A stretch of 64,000 bases of DNA from Pyrinomonas sp040289685 (GTDB taxonomy: Bacteria; Acidobacteriota; Blastocatellia; Pyrinomonadales; Pyrinomonadaceae), in contig NZ_PSLQ01000002.1 in NCBI RefSeq assembly GCF_040289685.1, positions 82,860 through 146,859 of the forward strand, given 5' to 3'. The position numbers were made by a program, and so were the translations under genes. Shown here piece by piece: positions 1-9,246 of this stretch (its first letter is position 1; each line of letters starts with the position of its first letter). Under the pieces are notes generated by a model. That model made no database searches and was not told the origin of the DNA. It was given only the letters and a program-made list of their open reading frames with translations.

Positions 1-2
1 TG

Positions 3-554
3 ACCATCAGCCGCGCGGCGATGTCGTTGACCTTTCCTTCTTCGTTCATGCTCGTCGCTGCGATGAATCCTTGCCCCTGCGGGTTTTGGAACGACCCGAC
101 GCGCGAGTGCCACTGTACGCCGTTGCAGATCAGACGTTACGTCGGAAGGATCTCCGGCCCGTTGCTTGACCGCATAGACATTCACATAGACGTGCCCGCC
201 GTGAAGTTCAGGGAGTTGACGGGCGAAGGGCCGACAGCGGAAAGTTCAGCCGATATCCGCGCGCGCGTCATGCAAGCGCGCGAAAGACAACGGGCGCGCT
301 TTCAAGGCGAGGGCATCTTCGCCAACGCGCAGATGCAACCGCGACATATTCGTCGCTTCTGTCGCATTGACGCCGAGTGCGAGCGGATGTTAGAGAATGC
401 TGTGGCGCGGTTGGGGTTATCGGCACGCGCCATTGACCGCATACTGAAGGTAAGTCGCACCATCGCCGATCTCGAGGGGACGACCGAGATTCGGCCCGCG
501 CACATCGCCGAGGCCGTAGGCTACCGTTCGCTCGACCGTGTCTATTGGACTTGA
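3..554 (+). CDS. comM: ComM/YifB-like Mg-chelatase family AAA+ ATPase, C-terminal part
   Basis: The gene enters from the left edge; the frame is open from base 3, and the ATG at 21 is internal because the family reads through it. The fragment holds the family signature AAMNPCPCG, a cysteine cluster after it (CHC), the LLDRIDIHIDVP sensor region, and the C-terminal helical Mg_chelatase_C domain ending SLDRVYWT. Proteins of this family (ComM in Haemophilus and Vibrio) are hexameric helicase-like ATPases that help branch migration during natural transformation. The Walker motifs lie outside the window, so activity cannot be judged. Family assignment is secure; a role in transformation is inferred. 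Confidence 0.9.
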   Translation, partial: TISRAAMSLTFPSSFMLVAAMNPCPCGFWNDPTRECHCTPLQIRRYVGRISGPLLDRIDIHIDVPAVKFRELTGEGPTAESSADIRARVMQARERQRARFQGEGIFANAQMQPRHIRRFCRIDAECERMLENAVARLGLSARAIDRILKVSRTIADLEGTTEIRPAHIAEAVGYRSLDRVYWT

Positions 555-794
555 GCGTGCACGAAAACGTCGGCGCGGTGCACGAAAAGATCAATTCTTA
601 CGGCGGACAAGGCAACGACGCGCATCACCGAGGGCATCACAAGGCGCGTGGGAGGAGCTTGACGCAAAGCCGTCGGTTCGCAAGAAACGGCTTTGCCAGC
701 GAAGATGTCTTCGTTTGAGCGTGTACTGTCCGTCGCGCGCTAGGAGGGGTCAGAGGGTCTTCCAAGCCTTGTTGCCGGGGCGGGCAGCGAACAC

Positions 795-1397
795 GTGACC
801 GAAGCCGAAAAAGTCGAAGCGGGAACGCCGCAAGAATCCGATTTCGAACTAGCGCAGCGGGCTGCACGCGGCGATGCGCAAGCGTTCGAACGGCTTTATG
901 AACGCCACAATCGGCGCGTCTATTCGCTCTGCCTGCGCATGACGGGCAACACGAGCGAGGCCGAAGACCTGATGCAAGAGGTCTTCATTCAGCTCTTCCG
1001 CAAGATCGGAAGCTTTCGCGGCGAGTCGGCGTTCACTACTTGGTTGCATCGTCTGACGGTCAATCAAGTGCTGATGCACTTTCGCAAGCGTGGGGTGCGC
1101 TTGGAACAGACGACCGAAGATGGCGAAACGCCCGTGCAAATCGTCAAGGGCACGGAGAATCCCAACGCGATGCCGATCGTCGATCGGATCGCGCTCGACA
1201 AAGCCATCGCGCAACTGCCGCCCGGTTATCGAACCGTCTTCGTGCTCCACGACATCGAAGGACACGAGCACGAAGAGATCGCGCGCATGCTGGGTTGCTC
1301 GGTTGGCACCAGCAAATCGCAACTACACAAGGCGCGTATGAGGTTGCGCGAGTTGTTGAGACAGCAGAATCCGCCCAAAAACCGCTCGCGCGAGTAA
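795..1397 (+). CDS. ECF RNA polymerase sigma factor (RpoE-like)
   Basis: This 200-residue protein has the two-domain ECF layout. Sigma2 lies at about residues 30-100 with the -10 binding stretch MQEVFIQLFRKIGSFRG. Sigma4 lies at about 135-185 with a helix-turn-helix around HEEIARMLGCSVGTSKSQL. The start is a GTG with only a loose purine-rich site before it, so the exact start is uncertain. The next gene is a zinc-binding anti-sigma factor, followed by two exported DUF4097-like proteins. This is the usual layout of an envelope-stress regulon, though the signal sensed is unknown. Confidence 0.9.
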   Translation: MTEAEKVEAGTPQESDFELAQRAARGDAQAFERLYERHNRRVYSLCLRMTGNTSEAEDLMQEVFIQLFRKIGSFRGESAFTTWLHRLTVNQVLMHFRKRGVRLEQTTEDGETPVQIVKGTENPNAMPIVDRIALDKAIAQLPPGYRTVFVLHDIEGHEHEEIARMLGCSVGTSKSQLHKARMRLRELLRQQNPPKNRSRE

Positions 1398-1529
1398 CTC
1401 GCGCGGGGCGTCTTGCTGGGCGACGAGCATCTCGCGAAAAGAGCGGAAACAGACCATTGCGGCGCCATTTAGGCCCATGAAGATTGCCGGTGAGAAGCTG
1501 CTTTGCCTTCATACCGGAGGTTTTGAAGG

Positions 1530-2255
1530 ATGGAGTGCTGGAACTGTCAAGCTTTGCTGAGCGAATTGATTGACGGCACGCTCGCTGGCGACGAGCGTGC
1601 AAGCGTCGAAGAACATCTCGCACGGTGCGCTGCCTGCGCCCAAGTGCACGACGAACTATCGATCATCGTCCTTGCGGCGCGCGATTGCCACGCCTACCCA
1701 TTAGTCCCTCCCGATGAACGTCGCATCTGGATGCGAATCAGAAACCGGTTGATCGCAGAGCAACAGCAACTGGAAAACGCGCACACGGCGACAGCGACGA
1801 CGCCGACGTCGAATCGGACCGGTTGGCTGACGCGGTTTTTGAACAAGAAGTGGCAACTATCTTTGCCGCAACTGAGCGCCGCCATGGCCGCTATCATCGT
1901 GGTGGTCTCGTTGGTGACGGCGCTTTCGCTTAACGCTTTGCAGCGTGTGACCGTGTCGAGAGCGGATAGCGCCCGCAGCGAGGCGATAAGCGTCCGTCCA
2001 GTCGCGCTCGATGATTATCTGCGCCAACAACAACTGGCGATCGAGTACTGGCAGCAGCGAGTCAACGAACGGCGCGTCCGTTGGAACCCGAAGATGCGCG
2101 AAGCGTTCGATCGCAACATGCAGGTCATCGATCAGGCGGTGCAGAACTCTTTGCGCGAACTCGAGCGCAACCCCCATGATGAGGTGTCGGAAGAGATGCT
2201 CAACGTCGCGCTTCGGGAGAAGATGGAACTGCTTCGCGAATTTTCCGAGCTTTGA
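1530..2255 (+). CDS. zinc-finger (zf-HC2) anti-sigma factor, single-pass membrane
   Basis: The N-terminus carries the anti-sigma zinc motif: C3, C6, then HLARCAACA giving H-x3-C-x2-C near residues 30-37. One hydrophobic segment at about residues 116-136 (AAIIVVVSLVTALSL) anchors it. The roughly 100-residue C-terminal part is charged, helical and probably periplasmic. A strong GGAGG site precedes the ATG. It follows the ECF sigma gene by 132 bases and should hold that sigma factor at the membrane. Function is inferred from family and position. Confidence 0.85.
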   Translation: MECWNCQALLSELIDGTLAGDERASVEEHLARCAACAQVHDELSIIVLAARDCHAYPLVPPDERRIWMRIRNRLIAEQQQLENAHTATATTPTSNRTGWLTRFLNKKWQLSLPQLSAAMAAIIVVVSLVTALSLNALQRVTVSRADSARSEAISVRPVALDDYLRQQQLAIEYWQQRVNERRVRWNPKMREAFDRNMQVIDQAVQNSLRELERNPHDEVSEEMLNVALREKMELLREFSEL

Positions 2256-2350
2256 GCGTGAAGCCCATCTTTTCGCGCAGCGCGCGCATCAAAGCAATTC
2301 GTGCTCTACGCGCGCAAATCATGTCGGAGTGATGAACCGAGTTTTCTTCG

Positions 2351-3109
2351 ATGAAGATCAATTCAAGGTTCGCCCGAAAAGGTTTCAGTAGACCGTTGGT
2401 CGCCGTGCTTTGTTTGGTGGTCGTTGCCCCAGCCGCTTTGGCGCAACAACGCTACGCGCGCACGTTCGCCGTCTCGCCGCGCATTCGCGTGCAAGTGGTG
2501 AATCTATCGGGGCGCATCGTGGTTGAAGGTTGGGGGCGCAACGAAGTGAAGGTCACAGCCAGCGCCGAAGCGCCTCCGGCCCGCATCGTGCCGGAGATAG
2601 GCGAAAGCGCGTTCGTCGTCAACGTCGTTCAAGTGAATCGTGGGCGCGAGATCGGCGACGTCAACTTCTTGATCTTCGTCCCGACAACAGCCAGCGTAGA
2701 CCTTGAAACCAAACGGGGCGATATCACCGTGCGCGGCATTCGCGGGCAAATGGTGCGCGCGCGCGTGAGCACCGAGGGCGATATCGAGTTGACTGACATT
2801 AGTACGGGGATGTTGATGGCTGAAAACACCATGGGCGACATCCTCTTCGATGGCGATCTGCTGCCCAACGGCAACTACACGCTCGCTTCCATGCAAGGCA
2901 ACATCAACATCCGCATTCCGGCAGATGCGGCCTTTCGCTTGAACGCAACGGCGCCTTTGACGCGCAACATCAATCTTGGCGAATTCGCACGCTTGGGACT
3001 TTTTAGTTTCATGAGCGGCAATCGCAAGGTGATCGGCAAGACGGGCGACGGACGCGCCCTGCTTAACGTCTTCAATCAAGGTGGTCCGATCATCTTCACG
3101 CGGCGTTGA
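2351..3109 (+). CDS. exported DUF4097-like beta-repeat protein
   Basis: This 252-residue protein has a signal peptide (basic start, hydrophobic core VAVLCLVVVAPAALA, cleavage near ALA-QQ). The rest is short beta-strand repeats with frequent glycines, such as VNLSGRIVVEGWGRNEVKV and LETKRGDITVRGIRG, typical of DUF4097/DUF2807 putative adhesins that form a beta-solenoid. It lies just after the sigma/anti-sigma pair and shares its repeat style with the next gene, so both are likely effectors or targets of that regulator. The molecular role is unknown. Confidence 0.7.
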   Translation: MKINSRFARKGFSRPLVAVLCLVVVAPAALAQQRYARTFAVSPRIRVQVVNLSGRIVVEGWGRNEVKVTASAEAPPARIVPEIGESAFVVNVVQVNRGREIGDVNFLIFVPTTASVDLETKRGDITVRGIRGQMVRARVSTEGDIELTDISTGMLMAENTMGDILFDGDLLPNGNYTLASMQGNINIRIPADAAFRLNATAPLTRNINLGEFARLGLFSFMSGNRKVIGKTGDGRALLNVFNQGGPIIFTRR

Positions 3110-3125
3110 AACGAGCTGCCACAGC

Positions 3126-4040
3126 ATGCGTTTAAACGTGCGCCCCAGCCTTTTCTTCCCTTTGATGCTGCTCGCCTCCTCTTTCGGCGCCGCAGCCGTA
3201 GTCGCGCAACAACCTCAACGACCGAGTCCGAGCGGAGAGTTCGTGCGCACGACGACGCGGCGCGAGATGCGCCGTTTCCCTTATGGCGGCGCCATCAGCC
3301 TTTTCGGCGCGCCGCAAGGATCAGTGACGGTGGAATCTTGGTCGCGCGCCGAGGTCGAGATCACGGCTGAAACGGAGATACGCGCGAGCAGCGAAGACGA
3401 TCTCGCGCTGCTTGCGCGCGTGACCGACTTCGTGTTGGATGAGGAGCCGAATCGCTTGCGTATCTTCACCACTGGCACGCACGACCGACGCACGCTTAAA
3501 CGCCTCGCGCCGGACTTCCCACGTCGTTTGCTCAATGCTTGGTGGAAGGTCGATTATCTCGTTCGCGTCCCGCCGCAGACCGATCTCGAAATCTACACCG
3601 GACGAGGCGCGTTGCGCGTTGGCGGCGTCGAAGGGAACATCAAGTTGAACGCGGCGGAAGCGGAGGCCACGCTGGAGCTATCGGGCGGCGATGTCATGGC
3701 CGTCATTGGCCGCGGCAAGGTCAACGTCCGTCTGACGGCCCCAAGCTGGCGCGGGCGTGGTGCCAACGTCAATCTCGCTTCCGGCGAATTGATTGTGGAG
3801 TTGCCCGCCGGATTGAACGCTGATCTGCGTCTATCCGTGCTTCGAACGGGTCGCATACTCGATGAAACGAACCGCTCCATCAAGAAGATCACGCCCGAGG
3901 GACGCGCGTCTTTAATGCGCTTCGGAGCGGGAGGAGCCGTGCTCGCTTTCACCATCGGCGATGGCACGCTGCGTTTGGTCGAGCGCCAAGCGATGCGCCG
4001 CCCATTTCAAGATCGCATGACTCAACATCCGAGCGATTAA
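3126..4040 (+). CDS. exported DUF4097-like protein, paralogue of preceding gene
   Basis: I take the ATG at 3126 rather than the GTG-type start at 3081, which would overlap the previous gene, because 3126 opens directly on a signal peptide (FFPLMLLASSFGAAAVVAQQ). The mature part begins with a strand pattern like the neighbour (GSVTVESWSRAEVEITAE), suggesting an old duplication. It contains Gly-rich beta repeats (GRGALRVGGVEGNIKLN) and no recognisable catalytic motif. A weak stem-loop follows the stop codon and may end the transcript. Confidence 0.65.
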   Translation: MRLNVRPSLFFPLMLLASSFGAAAVVAQQPQRPSPSGEFVRTTTRREMRRFPYGGAISLFGAPQGSVTVESWSRAEVEITAETEIRASSEDDLALLARVTDFVLDEEPNRLRIFTTGTHDRRTLKRLAPDFPRRLLNAWWKVDYLVRVPPQTDLEIYTGRGALRVGGVEGNIKLNAAEAEATLELSGGDVMAVIGRGKVNVRLTAPSWRGRGANVNLASGELIVELPAGLNADLRLSVLRTGRILDETNRSIKKITPEGRASLMRFGAGGAVLAFTIGDGTLRLVERQAMRRPFQDRMTQHPSD

Positions 4041-4042
4041 TC

Positions 4043-4065
4043 AACTTGGTCATCGCTGACCAGTT
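4043..4065 (+). terminator. stem-loop after the DUF4097 gene
   Basis: AACTTGGTCA pairs with TGACCAGTT around a four-base loop, with one bulged T. It sits 3 bases after the stop codon. No U-tract follows, so it may only be an RNA 3'-end stabiliser. Confidence 0.35.
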
Positions 4066-4204
4066 GCCGATGTCCGCTGGCGACTTCGATCTTCTTTCGG
4101 CGCAGGCCATCCCAGCGCGTTGAGGCTGGACTAATGCGCTCCGGTGGGATTATGCTGCACGATTCTCCGACGAAACTTTCCTGCTGAGGAGAAACGCTGA
4201 AAAG

Positions 4205-4795
4205 ATGAGCATCAAGTCGGATCGTTGGATCCGCCGCATGGTCGAAGAAGTCAAACTGATCGACCCTTTCGACCCACGTCTTCTGCGCGAAGTGGGTGGT
4301 CGGCGCATAATCTCTTGCGGCGCCTCTTCGTATGGTTACGATATGCGTCTAGCGGACGACGGTTTCCGCGTTTTTTCGCCGATTCACGGACGCGAGATCG
4401 ATCCGAAGAAGTTCGATGAAGAGTCGCTCATTGAGCCGCCGTTGCGGCGCGCTGAGGATGGCTCGCGCTACTACCTGTTGCCGCCGCACTCTTACGGTCT
4501 CGGCGTCTCGGTGGAGACCTTCAACTTGCCACGCAACGTGACGGGGATCTGCATGGGCAAATCGACTTATGCGCGCGCCGGGTTGCTGGTCAACACCACG
4601 CCGCTCGAGGCCGGTTGGCGCGGACGACTGGTCGTCGAAATCGCCAATTTGGCTAATCTCCCGCTGCGCGTTTACGTCAACGAGGGTATTGGCCAAGTGC
4701 TCTTCTTCGAGTCGGACGAAGAGTGCGAGACGAGCTACGCTGACCGCGATGGCAAGTATCAGAACCAGACCGGTTTGACCTATTCGCGCGTCTGA
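4205..4795 (+). CDS. dcd: dCTP deaminase
   Basis: This 196-residue trimeric enzyme deaminates dCTP to dUTP, supplying dUMP for thymidylate synthesis. Family motifs are clear: SYGYDMRL near the N-terminus, GKSTYARAGL, the catalytic-loop stretch TPLEAGWRG, and the C-terminal nucleotide lid YQNQTGLTYSR. Length is normal for the family. The Dcd/DUT bifunctional type cannot be excluded by eye. It is followed 28 bases later by a gamma-carbonic anhydrase, an unrelated housekeeping gene probably in the same transcript. Confidence 0.93.
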   Translation: MSIKSDRWIRRMVEEVKLIDPFDPRLLREVGGRRIISCGASSYGYDMRLADDGFRVFSPIHGREIDPKKFDEESLIEPPLRRAEDGSRYYLLPPHSYGLGVSVETFNLPRNVTGICMGKSTYARAGLLVNTTPLEAGWRGRLVVEIANLANLPLRVYVNEGIGQVLFFESDEECETSYADRDGKYQNQTGLTYSRV

Positions 4796-4823
4796 ACGGT
4801 GGGCGCTGGAAGAAAACGTCCTC

Positions 4824-5381
4824 ATGATTGAAACTTTTCTCGGCAAAAGGCCGCGCATTCATCCGAGCGCGTTCATCGCCGACAGCGCCGACATCATCGG
4901 AGATGTCGAAATCGGCGAAGAAGCATCCGTCTGGTTTCGCGTCGTTGTTCGCGGCGATGTGAACTCCGTGCGCATCGGAGCGCGCGCTAACGTGCAGGAC
5001 GGAGCGGTGATTCACGTAACGCGCGGCTTGCACCCGACCTTTATCGAAGACGAGGTGACCATCGGACATGGGGCGATGGTCCACGGCTGTCGCATTGAAC
5101 GCGGCTGCTTGATCGGCATCGGCGCCATCGTGCTCGATGGCGCGCTCATTGGAGCTGAATCTTTGATTGCTGCAGGTGCGCTCGTTACGCCGGGAACTAG
5201 CGTTCCGCCCCGCTCGCTCGTTATGGGCGCGCCGGCGCGCGTCGTGCGTCCGCTCAAACAGGAAGAACTCGTGCGACTCGAACGTTACTGGAAAAACTAT
5301 GTCGAGTACGCCAAGATCTACAGAAGGAACGTCGCTCGCTATGACGCGCGACAGACGGAGGGCGAATCCGAATCGCGCTGA
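4824..5381 (+). CDS. gamma-class carbonic anhydrase family protein (left-handed beta-helix)
   Basis: The protein is built of hexapeptide repeats ending in a C-terminal helix. The three zinc-ligand histidines of gamma-carbonic anhydrases are visible in order: VIHVTRG, IGHGAMVHGC (two histidines). The arginine/aspartate pair for trimer contacts is in RGDVNSVRIG. Such proteins (YrdA, PaaY, CamH-like) hydrate CO2 or act as thioesterase-like scaffolds; many have no measurable carbonic anhydrase activity. The gene lies close behind dcd. Confidence 0.85.
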   Translation: MIETFLGKRPRIHPSAFIADSADIIGDVEIGEEASVWFRVVVRGDVNSVRIGARANVQDGAVIHVTRGLHPTFIEDEVTIGHGAMVHGCRIERGCLIGIGAIVLDGALIGAESLIAAGALVTPGTSVPPRSLVMGAPARVVRPLKQEELVRLERYWKNYVEYAKIYRRNVARYDARQTEGESESR

Positions 5382-5454
5382 TTTGCGGGCGACCAACGAC
5401 TGCGCTTCGGAGCGCAATGGGAATTGCGGTTCGCATATGGTTGGGGCGAACAAA

Positions 5455-5536
5455 GAACCAGTTTCGATCGAGCGAAGTTGCAGGCGGAGACCTTAATTCA
5501 GTTGATTCGAGGCGGACTAAGGAACCAGTTTCGATC
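5455..5536 (+). repeat. pair of 15-bp direct repeats, 67 bases apart
   Basis: GAACCAGTTTCGATC occurs at 5455-5469 and again at 5522-5536, in the 292-base gap between the carbonic anhydrase gene and hisS. The copies are identical over 15 bases, with partial similarity beyond. Function is unknown. Confidence 0.6.
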
Positions 5537-5673
5537 AAACATGCTGCTCGCTGCAGAACGGTGCGCCGGCTGTGAAGGCAGCGCTTTGGGCCGTTTGCGC
5601 GCTCGTAAGCGAGGCGCGCTTGACGTTTGTTGCTGAAGGTTCCACTATTCTCCCCACAAGAAGAGAGAAGCTT

Positions 5674-7062
5674 ATGGTCGGCAAAACGCAACCGGCACGC
5701 GGAATGCGTGACTTTTTGCCGCCTGATGTGCGGCGGCGTGAGTACGTCATCCGCACCATCCGTGAGGTATATGAAAGCTATGGGTTCGAGCCGCTGGAGA
5801 CGCCCGCCGTGGAGAACATCGAGACTTTGCTCGGCAAGTACGGCGAAGAAGGGAATCGGCTTATCTTCAAGATCCTAAAGCGCGGCGAACACGAAAAGTC
5901 GGGCGAAGCAGACCTCGCTTTGCGGTACGATTTGACGGTGCCGCTGGCGCGCGTTGTCGCCGAGTATCAGCATCAGCTTCCGCCTTTTTTCAAGCGTTAC
6001 CAGATCCAACCCGTGTGGCGGGCGGATCGCCCGGCGCGCGGTCGTTTTCGCGAGTTCTATCAGTGCGATGTCGACGTGACGGGGGCGCGCTCGATGCTGG
6101 TCGAAGTGGAATTGTGTGCGGCTGCCAGCGACGCGCTCGAAAGACTCGGGTTCGATGATTTCGTCATTCGTTTAAATCACCGTCAAGCGCTCGGTGGCTT
6201 GCTCGATCGCGCTGGCGTCGAGCGCGCGCAACATGAGGCGGCGTTGGTGGCGCTCGATAAATTCGACAAGATCGGTGCCGAAGGCGTGCGCGCTGAATTG
6301 GCCGAACGCGCGATCTCCGCCGAGGCCGCGCAGCGATTGCTGAATTTCTTTCGCGAAATCGCCGAAATCGAACGCGCGGCGGAATTTGTCGGAAGCGACG
6401 CTCGTCCGCCGCGGGCTGCATTGAACCAAGCCGTGCTTGGGCGCATGCTCGAATTCATCGGGGATCATGAAAGCGGCGGGCGCGGCATCGAGGAGTTGAG
6501 ACAGATACTCGGTTACGCAGCAGATGCCGGAGTCAGCGCGCGACTCAAACTCGATCCGAGCCTTGCGCGCGGACTCTCCTATTACACCGGCGCGATCATG
6601 GAGATCAACGTGACCGATCTGGCTGGGAGCTTGGGCGGTGGAGGTCGTTACGATAACTTGATCGGCATGTTTCTCGGGCGCGATGTGCCCGCCTGCGGGT
6701 TCTCGCTCGGGTTGGAACGGATCATCGTCGTCATGACCGAGCGCGGAATGTTCCCGCCGGATCTTGAACGCGCCCCCGTAGATGTAATGGTGACGGTGTG
6801 GAATGAAGCCGAAGCGGGCGAATCGCTCGCGCTCGCTCGCGCTTTGCGGCGCGCTGGATTGCGCGTTGATGTTTATCCTGAAACGCACAAGTTGGCGAAG
6901 CAGTTCAGGTACGCTGCATCGCGTGGCATCCCATTCGTCGTCGTCGCAGGTCCAGACGAGCGTGCGCGGGGCGAAGTCGGGCTTAAAGAGATGCGTTCGG
7001 GCGAACAACGCGCCGTGCGTCGCGATGCATTGGCCGCCGAGATCAAGGCTCTTATAGGTTGA
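5674..7062 (+). CDS. hisS: histidyl-tRNA synthetase
   Basis: This class II synthetase charges tRNA-His. The start at 5674 follows an AGAGAG site and gives the normal N-terminus ending ARGMRDFLPPD. Motif 1 is near residues 35-60, motif 2 at YQIQPVWRADRPARGRFREFYQCDVD, and the HisRS-specific LARGLSYYTGAIMEI precedes motif 3 (GFSLGLERI). The C-terminal anticodon-binding domain spans about residues 365-455. At 462 residues it is slightly longer than usual. An upstream in-frame start at 5572 would add 34 unconserved residues and is rejected. Confidence 0.95.
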   Translation: MVGKTQPARGMRDFLPPDVRRREYVIRTIREVYESYGFEPLETPAVENIETLLGKYGEEGNRLIFKILKRGEHEKSGEADLALRYDLTVPLARVVAEYQHQLPPFFKRYQIQPVWRADRPARGRFREFYQCDVDVTGARSMLVEVELCAAASDALERLGFDDFVIRLNHRQALGGLLDRAGVERAQHEAALVALDKFDKIGAEGVRAELAERAISAEAAQRLLNFFREIAEIERAAEFVGSDARPPRAALNQAVLGRMLEFIGDHESGGRGIEELRQILGYAADAGVSARLKLDPSLARGLSYYTGAIMEINVTDLAGSLGGGGRYDNLIGMFLGRDVPACGFSLGLERIIVVMTERGMFPPDLERAPVDVMVTVWNEAEAGESLALARALRRAGLRVDVYPETHKLAKQFRYAASRGIPFVVVAGPDERARGEVGLKEMRSGEQRAVRRDALAAEIKALIG

Positions 7063-7150
7063 GTTTTGAAGGACAAACTTTGCGCCCAACGAATAGATCC
7101 GCCGTAGCGCGGCTGAGTGAGCTTTCGATGCCGATTGCGAAACGGAATTG

Positions 7151-7384
7151 ATGAGCGCGGATAATATGACGGTTCTAGTAGAGTTGCAAAACGTAGCGCT
7201 CGAGGTACAAGCCGGAATGGTTAAGGCGATAACGACGATTGCTAAGGCGCAGATCAAAATGGAGCGGCAAGTTGGCAGATTGCTCGATCTTCTCACCGGG
7301 AACCGCGGTGACGAACGAAATCTCGCGGTCAACCGGTCGTCGGCGCGAAGTTCTGGCGAAATGGTCTTCGTGACAGCGCGTTGA
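7151..7384 (+). CDS. small helical protein of unknown function
   Basis: I do not recognise this 77-residue protein. Its first half is a predicted amphipathic coiled coil (VELQNVALEVQAGMVKAI followed by KMERQVGRLLDLL), and its last 25 residues are polar and disordered. It lies between hisS and aspS. Its stop overlaps the first in-frame TTG of the aspS reading frame, but the real aspS start is further on. The ATG at 7151 is preferred over the TTG just before it. Coding status is moderately likely. Confidence 0.45.
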   Translation: MSADNMTVLVELQNVALEVQAGMVKAITTIAKAQIKMERQVGRLLDLLTGNRGDERNLAVNRSSARSSGEMVFVTAR

Positions 7385-7437
7385 AATCGATTGGCAGAAG
7401 AAAGCGCTCTTGGGTCAAGAACAGGAAAGTATCGAAC

Positions 7438-9246
7438 ATGCTCGATAATCTAGGAGATTGGAAGCGCACACATTCGTGCGGTGAGTTGCGTCTTGAGCAC
7501 GTCGGACGGACGGCGACATTGATGGGTTGGGTTGCACGCCGACGCGATTTCGGGCCGCTTACTTTCATCGATCTGCGTGACCGTGAGGGCGTTACACAGA
7601 TCGTCTGCGATGCGGAAAGATCGCCCGAGGCACATGCGCGGGCCAAAGACGTGCGCAGCGAATACGTCATCGCTGTGCGTGGAACGGTGGTTGCGCGTGC
7701 GCCGTCGCAGCGGAATCCAAAGATTGCCACCGGCGATGTCGAGTTACATGCTGGCGAGATGCGTATCCTGAACGATGCGCGCACGCCCCCTTTTCAAATC
7801 GAGCCAGCCCCTAACGAGCCTCTGGCAAGCGAAGAATTGCGACTCCGATACCGGTATTTGGATTTGCGCCGCGCGCAGTTGCAAGCGAACTTGCGTCTGC
7901 GCCATCGCGTCATCGCTGAGATCAGGCGTTACATGGACGAGCAGGGGTTCACGGAGATCGAAACTCCCATTCTGATCAAATCGACGCCCGAAGGGGCGCG
8001 CGATTACATCGTGCCCTCACGTCTTCATCCGGGTAAGTTCTACGCGCTGCCGCAATCGCCACAGCTCTTCAAACAGATCTGCATGATCGCCGGATTGGAC
8101 AAGTACTATCAGATCGCGCGTTGTTTTCGCGACGAAGACTTGCGCGCTGATCGGCAACCGGAATTCACGCAGCTCGACATCGAGATGAGCTTCGTCACGC
8201 AGGAGGATATCTACCGTTTGATCGAGGGCCTTTTCCAGCGCGTCTTTCGGCTCATTGGCGTCGAGCTTCCTGTGCCTTTCCCGCGGTTGTCCTATGCCGA
8301 GGTGGTCCATCGTTTCGGCACGGACAAACCCGACCTGCGGTTCGGCATGGAGCTGCGCGATTTGAGCGGCGCTGTCAAGGGAACGACGTTCGCGCCGTTC
8401 GCTGCAGTTCTTGAGGGCAGAGGAGAGATCAAAGGCATCGTTGTCAAAGGCGGAGCCGGTTACTCGCGCAAAACGCTCGACGAACTGCAGCAGTTCGTCA
8501 AGCGCTACGGGGCTTCGGCGCTCGCGTGGATCAAGCTCGGTGATGAGCTCACATCCTCATTACTCAAGGCTCTGGGCGAAGACGGGGTGAAGCGAATGGC
8601 CGATGCCGCTGAAGCCGAGCGGGGCGATGCTGTGTTGATCGTGGCCGGTCCGCCGAAAACGGTCGCTGCCAGTCTTGGCGCGCTGCGCGAAGAAGTGGCT
8701 CGCCGCGAAGGTTTGATTGACGCGTCTGAGTTCGCGCCTTTATGGGTCATTGATTTCCCGATGTTTGAGTACAACGAGGATGATGGGCGTTATTACGCGA
8801 TGCATCATCCGTTCACCTCGCCCGTCGATGAGGATCTGCCTTTGCTCGAACGCGCGGTGGAGGGTGGCGAGACAGAACTGCTCGGAAGATTGCGCGCCAA
8901 AGCCTACGACCCCGTAATCAACGGCGTCGAACTGGCCAGCGGCTCGATCCGCATCCACCGGCGCGATGTGCAACGGCTGATCTTCAAAGCTTTGGGCTTG
9001 ACCGAAGATGAGGCGCGGCGACGGTTCGGGTTCTTCCTGGACGCGCTCGAATACGGCACGCCGCCACATGGCGGAATCGCGCCCGGCATCGATCGGTTGA
9101 TGATGCTTCTTGTCGGAACCGACAACATCCGCGACGTGATCGCTTTCCCGAAGACGGCCTCGGCTGTCGATTTGATGATCGATGCGCCGAGCGAAGTCGA
9201 TCCGCGCTTGCTTGAAGAGTTGCACATTCGAGTGGTGAATGAGTGA
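7438..9246 (+). CDS. aspS: aspartyl-tRNA synthetase
   Basis: This 602-residue class II synthetase is of the bacterial type. It has an N-terminal OB fold (residues 1-105), a catalytic core with RCFRDEDLRADRQPEFTQLDIEMSF, an inserted GAD domain (about 295-400), and motif 3 GGIAPGIDRLMMLL near the C-terminus. The start at 7438 follows AGGAAAG; the upstream TTG at 7381 adds unconserved residues. Residue 38, in RRRDFG, is Phe, where I recall discriminating bacterial enzymes having Leu and non-discriminating ones His. tRNA specificity therefore cannot be read directly. The stop overlaps the next gene's GTG start. Confidence 0.95.
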   Translation: MLDNLGDWKRTHSCGELRLEHVGRTATLMGWVARRRDFGPLTFIDLRDREGVTQIVCDAERSPEAHARAKDVRSEYVIAVRGTVVARAPSQRNPKIATGDVELHAGEMRILNDARTPPFQIEPAPNEPLASEELRLRYRYLDLRRAQLQANLRLRHRVIAEIRRYMDEQGFTEIETPILIKSTPEGARDYIVPSRLHPGKFYALPQSPQLFKQICMIAGLDKYYQIARCFRDEDLRADRQPEFTQLDIEMSFVTQEDIYRLIEGLFQRVFRLIGVELPVPFPRLSYAEVVHRFGTDKPDLRFGMELRDLSGAVKGTTFAPFAAVLEGRGEIKGIVVKGGAGYSRKTLDELQQFVKRYGASALAWIKLGDELTSSLLKALGEDGVKRMADAAEAERGDAVLIVAGPPKTVAASLGALREEVARREGLIDASEFAPLWVIDFPMFEYNEDDGRYYAMHHPFTSPVDEDLPLLERAVEGGETELLGRLRAKAYDPVINGVELASGSIRIHRRDVQRLIFKALGLTEDEARRRFGFFLDALEYGTPPHGGIAPGIDRLMMLLVGTDNIRDVIAFPKTASAVDLMIDAPSEVDPRLLEELHIRVVNE

